Positions 1 through 12,058 of a stretch of 64,000 nucleotides of DNA are shown piece after piece (position 1 is the first letter of the stretch; every line of letters starts with the position of its first letter). Both the position numbers and the translations under genes were made by a program. Source of the stretch: Parelaphostrongylus tenuis (Eukaryota > Nematoda > Chromadorea > Rhabditida > Metastrongylidae). The notes beneath the pieces were generated by a model. That model was given only the letters and a program-made list of their open reading frames with translations, was not told where the DNA came from and made no database searches. The DNA lies in NCBI GenBank assembly GCA_019055375.1, contig JAHQIW010002010.1, forward strand, positions 186,001 through 250,000, given 5' to 3'.

Positions 1-274
1 GACAGCTTAAGTTGAATTCCCAATAACATAGCTTGAATCTAAAAAGTGGAACTCAAATCGTGTAGCTTCGATCTTCAAATTTACGTTGCATCTACAAATT
101 TTGAAAACCATGAACATACACAGTTCTATAGTTGAAGCGAGTTCTGAATTCAGTAGCTACATATACTGAAAGAAAAAAAAAGAGTCCTAAGTAGAGATTT
201 CTTCATCGTAAAAGATTAACCGATGTTATAGGTCGTCTAAAACCTAATTTTGCGATGGCTACAGAACAAGGTTA

Positions 275-2359
275 TTATCGTTCTTCTTTGCTTAGCTGCT
301 TCGAATCCACTGTTTCAGTTGAATCAGAATGGCCAATTTCATTCAATAATCGCTCGGATTCCTTCTTAAGACTCAGCAACTGTTGCAACTGTTCCTCAGC
401 AAACTCGTCCAACATTTCTGGTTCCAAATCCTGAAATGTCTCACATGAAATTCATATTTAAACGTCTAGTGAGAGTCTTCAGAAATTAAACTGAAGAAAA
501 TAAAATCTGTAAAATCACTAATGTTGATAGAACATTCACAACATTAAGATACATAAGGACTTGCAAACTCGAGATTTTTCAACTGCTGCAAAGGTACTTT
601 TTTCCCGAAGTTTTATCTCGGCACTGAAATCCTTTTGATATCATGTTTGTAAGATAATCGAATTTAGATTTCCAAAACTTATTTTGCATGAATATCTCGT
701 CATATTGAATGAAATCTCGCGTTTTGAACGATGTAAACAGTGAAACGGATGTGCATGCCTTTTATAAAATCAACGCAAGACTTCCAAAGGTATTTTGCAG
801 AGGTTTTAATAGTTCTGTCATGTTTATGTAAAAGGAGGACCTTATTCTTTGAAAATGGCACGTGGTCTTTTTAATATATAGTTTTTGAAACCTCTTCTTC
901 GCTGAACTTAGATTTTTCACTGGTTTTGGTATACATTCAATAGCTTGAGAAACGGAGATTTCAATAATAGGTTACACAAAAAGTTCTCTCGCATATTCAA
1001 AAAGCATAGAAAGAATTTATTTATATACGAAATGAGCTCAAACAATTCAACATAAGCATCGAGTCGTTTTTCTCTGTTGATCTATTGTCAATTGATGTGG
1101 GATCCATTTGAAACTTCAAGCAGTGTTTGCCGGTCTCCTGAAGAATGCGCAATCGTCTTTGGATCACAATCAAACTCATCGGTCAACATTCGGCAGCTCA
1201 TCGATAGATTTTCTCCAATTCGATTGACGACTGCTTAGTGATAGACTTCTTGTGGAAGTTTCTCTCTTGGCTTATCTGTTAATCGGTCTCCTTTTCACGG
1301 AATGTCTTGTACCAACGCCGATCTGTACGAACATCACAAAATTCGTCACCATACGCTTTACAGATTTGCTGATAAGCCTCAGAAGCGTTAACACTCACTT
1401 TACAGTCGAAGTGAAGTAGCAGAAAAATTTCTTCCTTGGAAGTCTCATTCTGAAGGCTGTGCAGACAGATGATACATTGTTCGTTGCGCAAGAAAACGAG
1501 CTTTCTGATGAGCTCAAATTCGCACAAAATACATGTGTAAGAATCATTCTCGCACGCAATACGACAGAACTTTCTCTTTATCCTACTACTATGCCTGGTT
1601 TCTGAAAAGTCCTAAGTGCGCTGTAGCATTCAAGAGAAAGAGTCAAGCATACGTATGGTCAAAAAATTGATTAGTCAAAAGCGAACTCATTACCGCAAAT
1701 CTTTCTTCATCTAAAAAGTTGATACACAATGTAATAAAGGTTTATGTACTCAACACCAACCTTACCAATGAAACCTTTCACTATGCCTTTTGAAGATAGT
1801 TGCTTTGCTAACGTCACGTAGTAATCCTGAAAACGAACAAGGAATCAAGAATAATGCATGTTTCTAATCAAAATACTTATATAGACAAGTCGACAACTAT
1901 TATTGATGGAATTTCCCATGGGTCAAAGCCAAAATCATTAGGGTCGAAGCGTTCAGGGTTGACCAATTCCTCAAGGAAGTACACCTTGAGTATTGCTTCT
2001 ATGACTAGAATGAGCACCCAAGAGCAGACTACATGCATGTCTGGCTCAGAGCTGCGGTGATAACATCCCTCTCCGAGATAACTTGTACAGATTCGCTGAT
2101 TCTGAGGGATGTGAGCCAACAAGGCAGAATCTAACCAAAAACCACGGGTCGTGGTAAAGCTGATTACTCTTCAGGCACTACAACAGCGCTACCAAAGGTC
2201 AATTATTTCACAAATGAGAAACACTCAATTCCCCTTACCGTCCACTCATTGAGGAATATAGCGGAATGCTCAGGAGCAGCGTCTTTGTGTCGCCGAAACT
2301 CGTCCTTCACGTACACATCACCCATCATACGTGCTTGTGGTGGCAATCCGTAGTGAAGG
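275..2359 (-). CDS. sdhaf3: SDHAF3-like succinate dehydrogenase assembly factor (3' exons)
   Basis: Three minus-strand exons join in phase: 2359-2239, 1826-1761 and 430-275, ending at the stop codon at 277-275. The first encodes LHYGLPPQ followed by GDVYVKDEFRRHK and FLNEWT, the block that marks SDHAF3/ACN9 proteins. The second encodes DYYVTLAKQL and the third EMLDEFAEEQLQQL, matching the C-terminal helix of the family. The family acts in the mitochondrial matrix, helping mature the iron-sulfur subunit of succinate dehydrogenase (established knowledge). Acceptors are TTTAATTAG, CGTTTTCAG and ACATTTCAG. The donor of the middle exon is GTTGGT; the stronger-looking GTAAGG five bases upstream in the transcript would break the frame. 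The exon at 2359 begins in phase 2, so a first exon of roughly 20 codons with the start and LYR-like motif must lie to the right; I could not find it. A mariner fragment sits in the last intron. Confidence 0.85.
1080..1530 (-). pseudogene. Mariner-type transposase N-terminal fragment
   Basis: The minus strand reads LLLHFDCKVSVNASEAYQ, then ICKAYGDE and RRWYKTFRE. This is the layout of the paired helix-turn-helix DNA-binding region of mariner transposases (helix, spacer, RRWF-like motif). Out of phase and further along, LTDEFDCDPKTI resembles the second helix-turn-helix. No catalytic D,D34D core follows, so it is a dead N-terminal relic. It lies inside the last intron of the SDHAF3-like gene. 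The family call rests on pattern only and a related Tc1/mariner branch is possible. Confidence 0.5.
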
Positions 2360-5240
2360 CTAATTAAAGTCGTTATATTTTTTGAAAAAGTAAACTGAAT
2401 ATGACTATAAACACTCGACTATTACACAGGCAAATATACTTAGTGCGTTGGATTTTTATTGCTTATTTTTTTCTATTATACACGATCCGCTATGACATTT
2501 TATTGTGCGGATCCCGGCATTCAATTTGTATCCCTCACAGTCATCCTCAGTTAAGGACTTTGAGTGGTTCATACGCTGCTTCGGTTACTTCTTGAGAACT
2601 TCGTGTTCATTATAAATTTCGTGGAATGCTGATTGAAGCAATTCTCCTGGCATTTTGGAGTAATCCAGTTCTGACGATTCTAGGTGTTCTGTAAATTAGC
2701 TTAAAGAGAGTGTTGGGGAAGGGTATCCAATCAGCGGCTCGTTCATCACCTTGCTTTTTCATATAATGCATACTAACCACTTGCGTTACCCACTTCCCTG
2801 TTGGATATCCTGGCCGTTGCATGACCTATGCTCTGAGTGGCCCTTACTTCAGTAAACTCGTTTGGTTCCCGCGATCACAGTGATAACTCTTTTCATCGCG
2901 AACACGACCACATGATCCTATTGAGTGCACTTCCAACGTAAAAACCTCTGGATATCGAGGATAAGATGTTTCTCTATGACTCGAGTTGTAGGGCTCGATT
3001 TAATGTTTCGGATTCAGCAGTTGACTTTATGCGACAACTCGGCCACGAATGCGGTCCTGTGTCTTCAGTGTAGTTCCTTCTCGATCTTGCGTCCTATGCA
3101 CAAACGTTCCGGATGAACACAAAATGTAGAGCTTTCCGTAATCTTGTAAAAGTCGAGCCCGATTTTTACCATTGCACCGTGGATTCTTCAAACTTAGCTT
3201 CCTTTCCACATATTCGACGTTTTGTCCTTGTCCTCGTTATGTTGAGCCTCAGAGAATGTTCTCTTCTTCACCGGCATTTTTTGAAAAAATGGCGATGTTG
3301 TTTTCATAATGAGGCTATGACTGAATCTTTCCAATAACATATCGGATGTCGAGATTTCCGTTCGAATGGAGTGCTATATCTACTTGCATACGCTTGAGTG
3401 CATATTTTCCGAGGGACCCAGAAAAAGAGCGCTGAACTAGTCTATTGGGGCAGTTGCTGTATCGTTGGGCACCCAGAAAGGAAAGAAGAAGAAGAAATAA
3501 CTCATATGCCTCAAGAGGCACCGTTTGAAAGCCAGTCGTGCACTGACACTGGATCGGCTTTTTCGTCTAGGATATGTTAGAGCATTTTGGTCATCTTCGT
3601 CCTCAGTGAGACTTCGACATCTATTGGTGAAATAAAGACACCTCGTCTTATCACCTTCCTTCATACAGCAATGCGATAGCAATCAATACTTGGAACATGA
3701 AAGTATTAAAATTGTTATGCAGTATGGGCCCAGTTCTCGGCCAGATGGAACACATCAAATAAGACGAAATCTGATCTTTTCGCGACCATGTGCACGGATT
3801 CAGCGCACACCCGATTGCACCTCTCAAGCCGATTGTCCAGACTGCGACTACACAAGGTCCTTCAATTTCGACTCCTTGAGAATTTTCTTTGATCCATTAG
3901 GTCGCTTTTTGAGATTGATTTTTTTTATTTTGTTAACCAAACAATACAACAACGATCTCAAAAGATAGTTCGCCCTGCCTTCTGCCTTTTTTGATTAGCG
4001 ACCACTAAATCGATACAGATTTGAATGAGTTTTTGATGGAAAGATTTGAAGCAAGCTATTGAAAGTTTGACTAGTCACTATGCAATTGAATGGTCGTAAA
4101 AAGTTAACAAAAGATGCAATATGGAGTAGGTGGCGATCTCAACAAACTCTTCAATTTAAGGAGTTTGTATGTTTTCCTCAACGAATTTTGTGTAGGGTTT
4201 TTTTTCCATTGAATCAAATAATTCGTCTAATGTTCCCTGCAAGTGACAATCATTGCTGGTCACCTTCTGAGAAGTAGACCGTAAAAATGTGGCTGTCCGA
4301 ATGAATTTAAAAGCTCTTGAATGAGTCCACACGATTGGAACGATAAAAATTAGAGCTTATGATTACAACGTTTCCTAGTGGAATCGTTTATTCACACTTT
4401 ACAAGAGAATACGTTGTTTTTTGAAAAATTCTAAGCTTACACGTAGTTGGCAAGAACTTCTATTCAGCTGGCGTTTCGGCATTCTCGTCTTCCTAAGAGC
4501 CGATTGATCCGAGCCGATTTCCGTAGCCGTTTGTTTTCGTAGCCGTGTCGAATCGGAACTACCGTGAAGCACTACTCGAATGAGAAGTAAATTATGAGAC
4601 AACTATTCTATTAATTTGTGTCGTTGTTGGTTCTAACTCTTCCTAGCAAATCCAAGTGAGATTTTACACGGCCTACAGTCTCACGAAGAGCGTGTGGATA
4701 GTCGGCTGAGGAGACTGTTGAGATCTAACAGCAATACTTCTGCTATCGACCGCTTTTAGATAGGACGAAATAGGCGCTTATATCACTAGACCTATCGGCT
4801 CAAAACATGTCATATCCTTACCTAACAGCAATTGCAAGAAATGGTCTCCGCAGGCCTGTCATGCGCGAGGAAATCTGCCCGAAGCCAATGGCATCCTATA
4901 TAGATGAATATCTGCCCGATTTTCATTTGATGTCACATCGATTCACGACGAGCTTTCAATGTGCGATGCACTGTTTCATTATAGACTGAGCACTTTCTTC
5001 TCCTATGAGGCTGTCAAACAGCTTTTTGAAGATGGTCTGATATCGCCACAACCTGGTGGAAAAAAACGACTAAATTGATACTGGAATGGACGTGGTACCA
5101 CTTGATATTGTTTACTCCCAGCTGCGCTATCTCGTATGAAAACGTCCACACCTTCCCAGAATGAGAGTGGTTCAATCAAAGACAATCTCCCCTGCACACT
5201 GTGGCTCATTGGGCGGAGATATCTTTGCACTTTGTAAAGG
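2360..5240. other. No gene recognised; degenerate repeats
   Basis: I found no supportable exon here. The stretch at about 2450-2600 shares a GCGGATCCC-centred block with 5640-5770 and 45430-45560, so it is a three-copy repeat. A few short open frames occur, for example near 3030-3210 and 5003-5230 on the minus strand, but they match no family I know and have no splice context. The missing first exon of the SDHAF3-like gene may lie here. Confidence 0.4.
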
Positions 5241-5520
5241 CTGAAAGATCGGGCCTCGGCGTTGATCTATCAATGAGAGATGTGCTATGCATTTGCTTTA
5301 TGCAGCATCGTTACGGAGACTGAGTGCACGCAGGCCTTTACAGTGAATCGTGGGTGGCCTGCTGATGTCTCGAGTCAGTGCTGCTATCATTCCACACAAG
5401 TCTGACACCGAATCGCCGATCCTGGTGGGATGGAAAGCTTAGCGAGCCTTGGGCTCGTGATCGAACCATCGACCACGTTCATGGCGCACGGCACCTCTAT
5501 AATGTGCACCAGACGTCCCC
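5240..5520 (-). repeat. tRNA-derived SINE, diverged copy
   Basis: The order on the plus strand is a CTCGGCGTTGATC-like tail, a GCTATGCATTTGC block, a GCCTTTACAGTGA block, GGTGGGATGGAAAGC and GATCGAACCATCGACC. This is the reversed layout of the SINE family seen intact at 43062-43364. The tRNA-like head lies at the right end with an eroded A box. It is older than the 43-kb copy. Confidence 0.6.
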
Positions 5521-6559
5521 ATTGAGCTTGTGTTTATTGTAAATAGTTGCTCCGAATCAACAACTGTTATTTGCGACATTATCTCAGAAGATCAAGCACG
5601 GTCCCACTAAGTCTCAAGCGGTTCAGCTCATCGTAACTAATGCGGTAGAGGCTTGCGATGACTTTTTCTACTCTATCCGATCCAGTTATCAGATTTTTTT
5701 GCGCGGATCCCAATACTTCTATCATTCGATTCGTCTCCTCGCATTCATCCTCTACACTGATCTCCACTTCTTGTGTTATTTCGACTGCAGCTTGCAGATT
5801 TTGTCTTCCTCGTAAACGTCATAGAGTGGTGGTCCGGTAAATGTCCTTGTATCTTTAAGCATAGCTAGACTAGCAAGTTCCCAGGTGGTTGCAAGAGAAA
5901 GTTGTGGGGTAGGGATAGAACCAGAACACTGCTTCGTGGTGCGTCTTTGACATTCAACCACAGTATTTCTGCGACAACTAACTATTTCAAAGAGGTCGTA
6001 TCTTAAGATGATTGATAAATAACAAACCGTAATATACGTTTATAGAGATATAAGGCGTATCTTTTCGGTTGTGTAATTGTATTCACTGCCTTTCGTATTG
6101 CCATAGATCTTAATATATACGAAGATTACTGGATCGAATCCATGATTTTCGACAATATAAATCAAGCGTAGAAACGTCATTGACGGTGATACAAGCATCT
6201 TATAATTGACGATAGTTTATAAAATGTTGCAGAAATAAGCACAGATGAATCTCCCCAACGAAGAAGTCCTCATCAAAAAAGGCTATGCCAGACGATGTCT
6301 CATATACAAACATCTTCAGAAAGAAAAAATATCTGGAGACTTCCAAAAAAAAAACACGCTCAATTCTTTGTAAAAGCATCATTTATTTCCTGTTCTAAAT
6401 AGAAAATCAAAGAGTCACATGTCTAACCGTCAATAGCCCGTGATAAAAGCACATGTAAAATTTAGCGTGATTCAACCGTAGCGCTCCCACAATGACCTTG
6501 GTGCGTACATAAGCACGGGTTACGATATAATAACCTAGAGTGTTGGATAGCGGCACATA

Positions 6560-6875
6560 CTCAAGAATGCTGAGTGATACGCAAACCTTTTCCCTAAGCG
6601 CGAGTTGAACCCGCGTTTAACCCATACCAAGGGCGCGTGCTACAACTACGCCACCTATGCCGCCGCTCTACTACCTTTCTTTCTTCGATGTATCCTGTAT
6701 TAGCCGTCAGAAACCAACCTTCAGCGAGTTTAGTCTACTATGAGAGGAAGAATGATAGCAAAGCGGCGGCCTCGATGATGTAGTGATAACAGGTGCCCTA
6801 CGGCAAGAGTAAAAAGCGGGTTCAACTCCCGCTTGTGGTTAAAGGTTTTTCGAATCACTCAGCATCCTTCTTTAT
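6560..6875. repeat. Inverted pair of tRNA-like sequences
   Basis: Two tRNA-like sequences face each other. The left one (about 6586-6660, minus) has TGGCGTAGTTGTAGCACG as an A box and GGGTTCAACTCGCG as a B box. The right one (about 6771-6850, plus) has GATGTAGTGATAAC and GCGGGTTCAACTCCCGC. Their outer flanks are also inverted copies: AATGCTGAGTGATACGC on the left and TCACTCAGCATCC on the right. The unit can therefore fold into a hairpin of about 300 nt. It resembles the single tRNA-cored hairpins elsewhere in the window, in a doubled arrangement. Confidence 0.55.
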
Positions 6876-7013
6876 ATAATCCAAGTAATGCTAACTGAAG
6901 CATTGTACGATGTTAAAAGAAGAACACATACAGAACAAAATACATTCACATTCACAGGACTCACACATTTCAAGAATACATTCACAGAACAACACGTCTC
7001 ATGGGTTCAACCC

Positions 7014-7266
7014 TTTCAGGATTAAGGACCCATGGACTCCGCATCGCTTAATGGCAATCCTGAACGGTCTGCTTCACCTCCTTAGCATCCCTAACCCCCA
7101 GCGTGCTACGTATAACAATGGTAGGCTGTTGCGTCTAACAGTAGCATACTGAGCGTCTCACAATGGCATATTGGGGCTTAGAGATACAGAGGAGGAGTAG
7201 CAGACCCTCCAGAGTTGCATGTTAGGGATGCAGAGGCCGTGGCCCACGGCCCCAAAAGGGTTAAGA
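7014..7266. repeat. Hairpin element with AACCCTTT ends
   Basis: The left end reads TTCAACCCTTTCAGG and the right end CCCCAAAAGGGTTAAG, so the ends are inverted copies. Inside are two inverted blocks, TCCCTAACCCCCAGCG-like and GTTAGGGATGCAGAGG-like. The same ends and inner blocks occur at 13423-15063, and inner blocks recur near 11175-11375 and 24000-24095. No coding capacity is seen. It looks like a non-autonomous inverted-repeat element. Confidence 0.6.
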
Positions 7267-7639
7267 AAAAAACAGCAGAAAATCATCAATTGGATAAACA
7301 CTCATTGCAATGGAGGTCATCAAGATCAAAGTAAAGAAGAATTCCTAACAGCACTACACTCATTGTTGGACTTGAAAGGGTCAACTTTGATGAGGAATTC
7401 CTAAGAAGAGCTCGAATTCTCCTCTTGTTTTTCACATTCTTCTTCTTTAGAAGAAAAGACTGATTCAACTTTGTCGCACCTCGCCTATAAGATTAACCCT
7501 TTGTTAACATGGAAAACGACGATATAACAGAATTGTCAAAACAAAGTTTTAAAATAAGAATAAAAAATTAGAGATAAAAAAGAAAATTCTCCCACGAATT
7601 ATCAATTCTTTTCAAAGTTTGCGCAAGGTTGGCATGTCT

Positions 7640-7692
7640 TTCTCAAAGTCGATGGCTGACGTTTCGGCGATTTCGCTTTCTTCAGATCCGTT
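7640..7692 (-). ncRNA. Hammerhead ribozyme core of a Penelope-like element relic
   Basis: Read on the minus strand, the order is GGAT, CTGAAGA, a short stem-loop, CGCC, GAAA, CGTC, AGCC. CTGAAGA fits the CUGANGA box, GAAA follows stem II and GUC is the expected cleavage triplet. The same arrangement occurs at the 3' side of the better preserved Penelope-like elements at 40.8 and 54.2 kb. Stem I is weak here, with one mismatch. No GIY-YIG frame is left nearby, so this is a remnant. Confidence 0.55.
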
Positions 7693-7699
7693 TTGACAC

Positions 7700-9040
7700 A
7701 TTTGAGATTGACTTTATCACTATCAGAGGCATTGAAATGACAAAGGGGACTCTGAACGAGTGGTTAGCACTGTCGATGTGCCGTTGATTCCCACCCCCAA
7801 CACTTTCAGGCAATCGCCTAACACCCTAAGAAACGCCCTAGACTATTCAAGTTTGAACTGAGTTTTTGTGAGTCCAAAAGCCTTCAATATGAGAAATCGG
7901 CTTTGAAGAAGGCGGAATAGCAGGAACATGAGCCACCGATTTGAAGAGGATATCCTAACCTTGTGCAAGCTCTGCATAAAAAGACAGTTCGCGACATACC
8001 TTTTCATTTCACGACGAGGTTTTGTGATAGTCGGTCTTCAGATTCAATACGAACCTCACAATGTCCAGCTATAGCCATGTTGTCCTCGTAGGAGGAGGAA
8101 AACGAATCTTTATCGACTAAGGAGATCTCTGGGCGACGAGGTTACCCGCACAAGCTGCTGTCTCCAATGAACAGAGGTGGACAACGCTTCATGAGGATCC
8201 GGAGGCCAGATATTCTGAAATACTTCAGAAGATATCCCAAAACGATCTCATAGGATTAAAGAGAAAACTCCTAGTGGATGAAAGAACTCTACCACTCCAT
8301 ATGACAACAGGAGAGCGGTACCATGAGTAGATAATTCTTGTTCGGAATACACTCTCGGGAACCACTTGGTCGAGTAGGTCTCGCTCAAGTGCTTGCATTC
8401 GGCGGATGTAAAGATCTTTCACAATGTGTTGTTCTCGTGCTTTGCTGAAAAGGTACATTGAAACAGAAACTTGGAATCTAAGTTGGGTTCAACTAACTAG
8501 TGAGGAGACAAACTGCACAAAAATGCCGTCCAAATCGGTAAAAATGTTCCAGAAATTCAATGCAACACGAGGGAAAACTAGGAGAAAATTATTTCTACGA
8601 CCACCAACAGATCGAATAAATTACGTCCCAGTCAATCACTTGCCATATTAACATATGAAGATGATCCCAGGCAAACGAGAAGAATCGATGAGTGAACTTC
8701 ATGCCTTTCTTTTCTTGTCTAATTCCGGTTCAGAAAAGAAACTAGGAAAGCTGTCAATATATTTTCTATGTTTCTTCGCTTATAAAAGAGGTCTTCACCT
8801 TTCGAAAAAAGAGATGTTGGATATATTCACCCAAAAAGATATTGAGTTACGTAAAATTCGATCACAAGCGGGACTTGAACTTGCGCTTCACCTTTACCGA
8901 GGAGGAGGGAGATGTAACGCGAGTTCAATTCCCAACAGCACTCGAATTTTTGCGTACCACTCGATATATCTAAATGTTATTAGCACCATCAAGCCACTGC
9001 TAGAAAGCAGTAAACAAAAATAACTCAAATGAATCATTGG
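7700..9040. other. No gene recognised
   Basis: This stretch holds a 122-codon plus-strand open frame at 8655-9023, but its right part overlaps a decayed tRNA-like repeat near 8870-8960 and it shows no known domain. I see no convincing exon on either strand. Confidence 0.35.
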
Positions 9041-9424
9041 TAGTTTTCGGCTTCGGGGAACAAATGAATATCCATTCGCTGTTCAAGAATTTTTCATAGG
9101 AGTGTTAGTAATCATCCGAAAGCTCTAATCTCTGGCTACAGCCCCACATGATCAGTTTGCAAAACACCCTTTCATAACGCTTCAAAATCTAAAATAAAAC
9201 TATGTTTCACACGACCACGCGCTTTTTTACTTATCTCGCTTATATTTCGCTGGACAAAACTCCTCCTTAGACTGCTAGTACTATTTATATAGCATAAGTC
9301 TCGGAGAACTCAAAAAGGAGTCTGCTTTTTGGAGGAGCTTTTTGATGGCGCTGTAGTAGAAAGAAAACACTTGTGTTTTACACCTTAGAGGACAGAAATC
9401 TTTCTTTAGGATATCAATAATCGC

Positions 9425-9545
9425 TAAGAGAACTGAGTAGTGCAGCAACAAGACGACCTCAGACGGGAGTCGAACCCGTGTTTCATCCATACCGAGGGCG
9501 CGTGCTACCACTACACCACTGAGGTACATTCGCGCCACCACTCAT
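9425..9545 (-). repeat. tRNA-cored hairpin element
   Basis: On the minus strand a tRNA-like sequence (about 9526-9456) has a perfect 7-bp acceptor stem, ACCTCAG with CTGAGGT. It also has a perfect 5-bp T stem with a TTCGACT loop and a GTGTAGTGGTAGC D-arm/A box. The anticodon arm is abnormal. Outside the acceptor stem the flanks continue as imperfect inverted repeats, GAGTAGTG on the left and CACCACTC on the right, so the whole unit of about 120 bp is a hairpin. I do not annotate it as a working tRNA gene because near-copies occur throughout the window with the same flanks. Confidence 0.6.
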
Positions 9546-9714
9546 TCTTCAACATCTCTATGTTAGCTGTCAGCCACCAACCTTTGACAGGCTTGGTCGA
9601 GTATGCGATTTCGCTCTAAAAAGCCAGTTGAGCTGACAGCCATTATGATAACTAATATTCGAGATTTCTAGTGTTTTTACTGAATTTTTGCAGTATTACG
9701 ATGTTTCATATATC

Positions 9715-9840
9715 TCTAAGCGAACTGAGTGGTGGGCAAAAATACCTCACACAGGAGCCGAACCAGCGTTTCAACGTACCGAGGATGCGTGCTACCACTA
9801 CACCACAGAGGTATATTTTTGCTCACCACTCATTTCTTTT
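9715..9840 (-). repeat. tRNA-cored hairpin element
   Basis: This is a second copy of the hairpin at 9425-9545. The flanks AGTGGTGGGCAAAAATACC and TATATTTTTGCTCACCACT are nearly perfect inverted repeats that extend a tRNA-like core with a GTGTAGTGGTAGC A box. The B box on the minus strand, GCTGGTTCGGCTCC, is mutated. The clear outer arms make it one of the best examples of the unit. Confidence 0.6.
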
Positions 9841-10439
9841 GGGATATATGAGACATCATAACACTGCGAAAAATGCAGTAAAAGTACTAGAAATTCCGAC
9901 TATTAATAATCATTCGACAGCCTAAGTTTTAATTAGTCCAACGCTGCGCGCTTATTTTCTGAAAAGACGGTTTAACCGACAGTGCATCGCGGGAGATTAA
10001 GATCGAGCTTCACATATTCGGCGGCCGCTTAATAGCTAAGCCTACGAGTGGAGTGGGGCTTTGATCGATGACCTCACATTGAACATGTGATGTGCAACTT
10101 GTTATTCAATTGGGGATATTTTTCTCCGCTCTGAAAGAAGCTCCATATAAAACGATTGACTCAGATACTACGAGACTTTCTCTACACGCTCAAATGCTTC
10201 TTGTGCTTCCAGAAAATCACAATCGTGGTGGAAATGAAGGCGCGCAGCAGATGTAATACACAATTTTATTTTAAATTTTGCAACGTTTCGAAAGGGTATT
10301 TCAAAAAACCATCCACTTATGGCTGTAACAGGAGATTTGAGCTTTCGAATGATTACTAACATTCCTATGGTCGATTTTTGTTCAGCGAATGAGGTCAAAT
10401 ATTCATTTGTTCCCTTATAACCGAAAGTACCCATTATTT

Positions 10440-11170
10440 CATACGAGGGCTCTAGTGAATTCTATAACTCTCAGAAGTGAGCAGTCGCGTACCAAAAGCT
10501 TCACAGAAGCAATGTGATCTTAGAAGCGCGATTATCTCGGCAATAACTGTCCATATATACATAGCACTTCAATAGCCGCAAAGCCGAAAATATAGGACGT
10601 GAGATAGGAGCAAACCTCACGCCATTGAGGCTTCAACCCACAATTTCTCTTTCCATAGGCCCACTTGCCACCCAATGCACTAACAACTAAATTGTTTTGC
10701 TTTTCTCCTGGCCATTCATCAAAATTTTCAGTGCTGCAAGCAATCATCAGTCCGCGGGTCCGATCACGAAAACCAAAATCGGCACCGATCTCGGTCCGGG
10801 TGAGTATAGTTGAGAAGCTGAACTCTGTGGTTCCAACAGATCACTCCCGTTGGCTGGTGATGACTACCGATTGTAACGATTTGGTTAGAAAGTAAGTGAT
10901 CGAAGGAAAGACAAAGGAAAGGGCCTTGATGCTGTAGCGGATGACACATGAGCTCCAGTAAAGCAAAGTCGTCGGGTCGATAATCATCTAGGATTCCGAG
11001 GGTTTAGCTCGCGTCGTAGTATACATGAGGCTGTATTTCACATTAAGCCCTGCTATTAAAGAGGAATAAGCATGAATATAAGCTATCTACTGTATCGAAC
11101 AGAGCCAAGGACAGATCATTTTGAAAAAAGGTTTCTTCGCCCTTTTCTTTTTCCCCATCTTTTGCTTTTC
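10440..11170. other. No gene recognised
   Basis: I see no supportable exon or complete repeat unit on either strand. Short open frames at 10532-10747 and 10665-10895 overlap on opposite strands and match nothing known. Confidence 0.35.
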
Positions 11171-11174
11171 TACC

Positions 11175-11375
11175 TTGACACGACCGTGGACCCTGCGCCT
11201 CTAACTCCGCATGTGTTGCTTCTAACAATGGCGTCTAACCTTCAACGCGTTGCGCCCAACAATGACACGCTGAGAGTTAGACGCAACACGTTGAAGATCA
11301 GACGCCAATGTTAGACGCTACACACTGGGGGCTAGAGACGTAGAGGCCGTGGGTCCACGGTCCCGTAAGAATTAA
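11175..11375. repeat. Hairpin element with inner GTTAGACGCAACACG blocks
   Basis: The left boundary GACCGTGGACCCTGCGCC and the right boundary AGAGGCCGTGGGTCCACGGTC are inverted copies. Inside, CTTCAACGCGTTGCGCC and GACGCAACACGTTGAAG form a second inverted pair. The outer GTGGTCC-like blocks and CTCTAACCCCCAGCG-like inner blocks belong to the same family as 7014-7266 and 13423-15063. Confidence 0.5.
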
Positions 11376-11689
11376 GACAGGAACAATGTAGTCTTATGTA
11401 AATCCGCTTCAAAAGACGAAGAGAGAAAGGGAGAGAGAGAGATACCTGAAATGCTTCTGGATCGTTGTTCGAGGAATTTTGTAGTGCTGGGCAGCTTGGG
11501 TGACCGTCATCTTTCCACACATCACTTGCTTAACAGCATTACAAAGTGTGCTACGCGTATAATATCCACGTCTCCTATAAGCAAACCTTATGGTGCAATT
11601 AAATATGAACTTGGTTACACTTGAGATCCGCTAAATACTTCTGACCCAATGATGTTGACTGATATGCAAGATATCCGACCTCAACGCGA

Positions 11690-11770
11690 AAGCTGTCCCT
11701 GCGTTTCACCCATATCGGGGACGCGTGCTACCACTATACCACCAAGGCCACCTTTTTTGCTGTCACTCTT
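11690..11770 (-). repeat. tRNA-like repeat
   Basis: On the minus strand it reads GGTGGTATAGTGGTAGCACG, an A-box-like D arm, followed by CCCCGATATGGGTGAAACGC and a damaged B box. It has the same anticodon-arm layout as 6586-6660 and 9456-9526. It is a decayed member of the tRNA-cored hairpin family. Confidence 0.45.
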
Positions 11771-11944
11771 TCTACTGTAGGATCCAACATCGTTCGATAC
11801 ATAATTCGGTGAATAATAAGTATTTCTTGGATCTTTAATACCCAATATCTGTCAGCGTGACTGGGTTCAATGTCGAGACCACTACCCGAGCCAGGCCCTT
11901 GACGGCTGGCGGCTGACAGATAGATGCGCTGTAGAAGAAAAAGA

Positions 11945-12058
11945 GCGATGTGAAAAATGGGCGTCAGTAGTGTAACGGATAGAGCACGCGTTCCCGGAAA
12001 GAGTGAGGTGCGGGTTCTAGGCTGACGCAAAAGTTTTGCTCATCACTCTACATCAATG
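11945..12058 (+). repeat. tRNA-cored hairpin element, GCGTCAG subtype
   Basis: The core has a perfect 7-bp acceptor stem, GCGTCAG with CTGACGC, a D-arm-like TAGTGTAACGGATAG and an anticodon-like arm around TTCCCGGAAAGAGT. The T arm is shortened. Outside, AGAGCGATGTGAAAAA on the left and TTTTGCTCATCACTCT on the right form the extended inverted arms. The same subtype is present at 40530-40650, and a right half occurs at 25490-25560. Confidence 0.6.

Larger units (their letters stand above)
9040..10435. mobile_element. Long-inverted-repeat element with nested insertions
   Basis: The left end (GGGGAACAAATGAATATC, CATAGGAGTGTTAGTAATC) and the right end (ATTACTAACATTCCTATG, ATATTCATTTGTTCCC) are inverted copies of roughly 150-250 bases. 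Between them lie internal blocks such as CGCTTATATTTCGCTGGAC that recur in the other copies of the family. Two tRNA-cored hairpins (9425-9545 and 9715-9840) are inserted, which explains the greater length than the 0.85-kb copies. No transposase is encoded. I infer a non-autonomous DNA transposon. Confidence 0.6.

Noticed and set aside
8655..9023. A 122-residue plus-strand protein
   Set aside because: The second half runs through a decayed tRNA-like repeat and no known motif is present.
9456..9526. A functional tRNA gene on the minus strand with perfect acceptor and T stems
   Set aside because: The anticodon arm does not pair properly and near-identical tRNA-like cores with shared outer arms are dispersed through the window, so it is better explained as a repeat.
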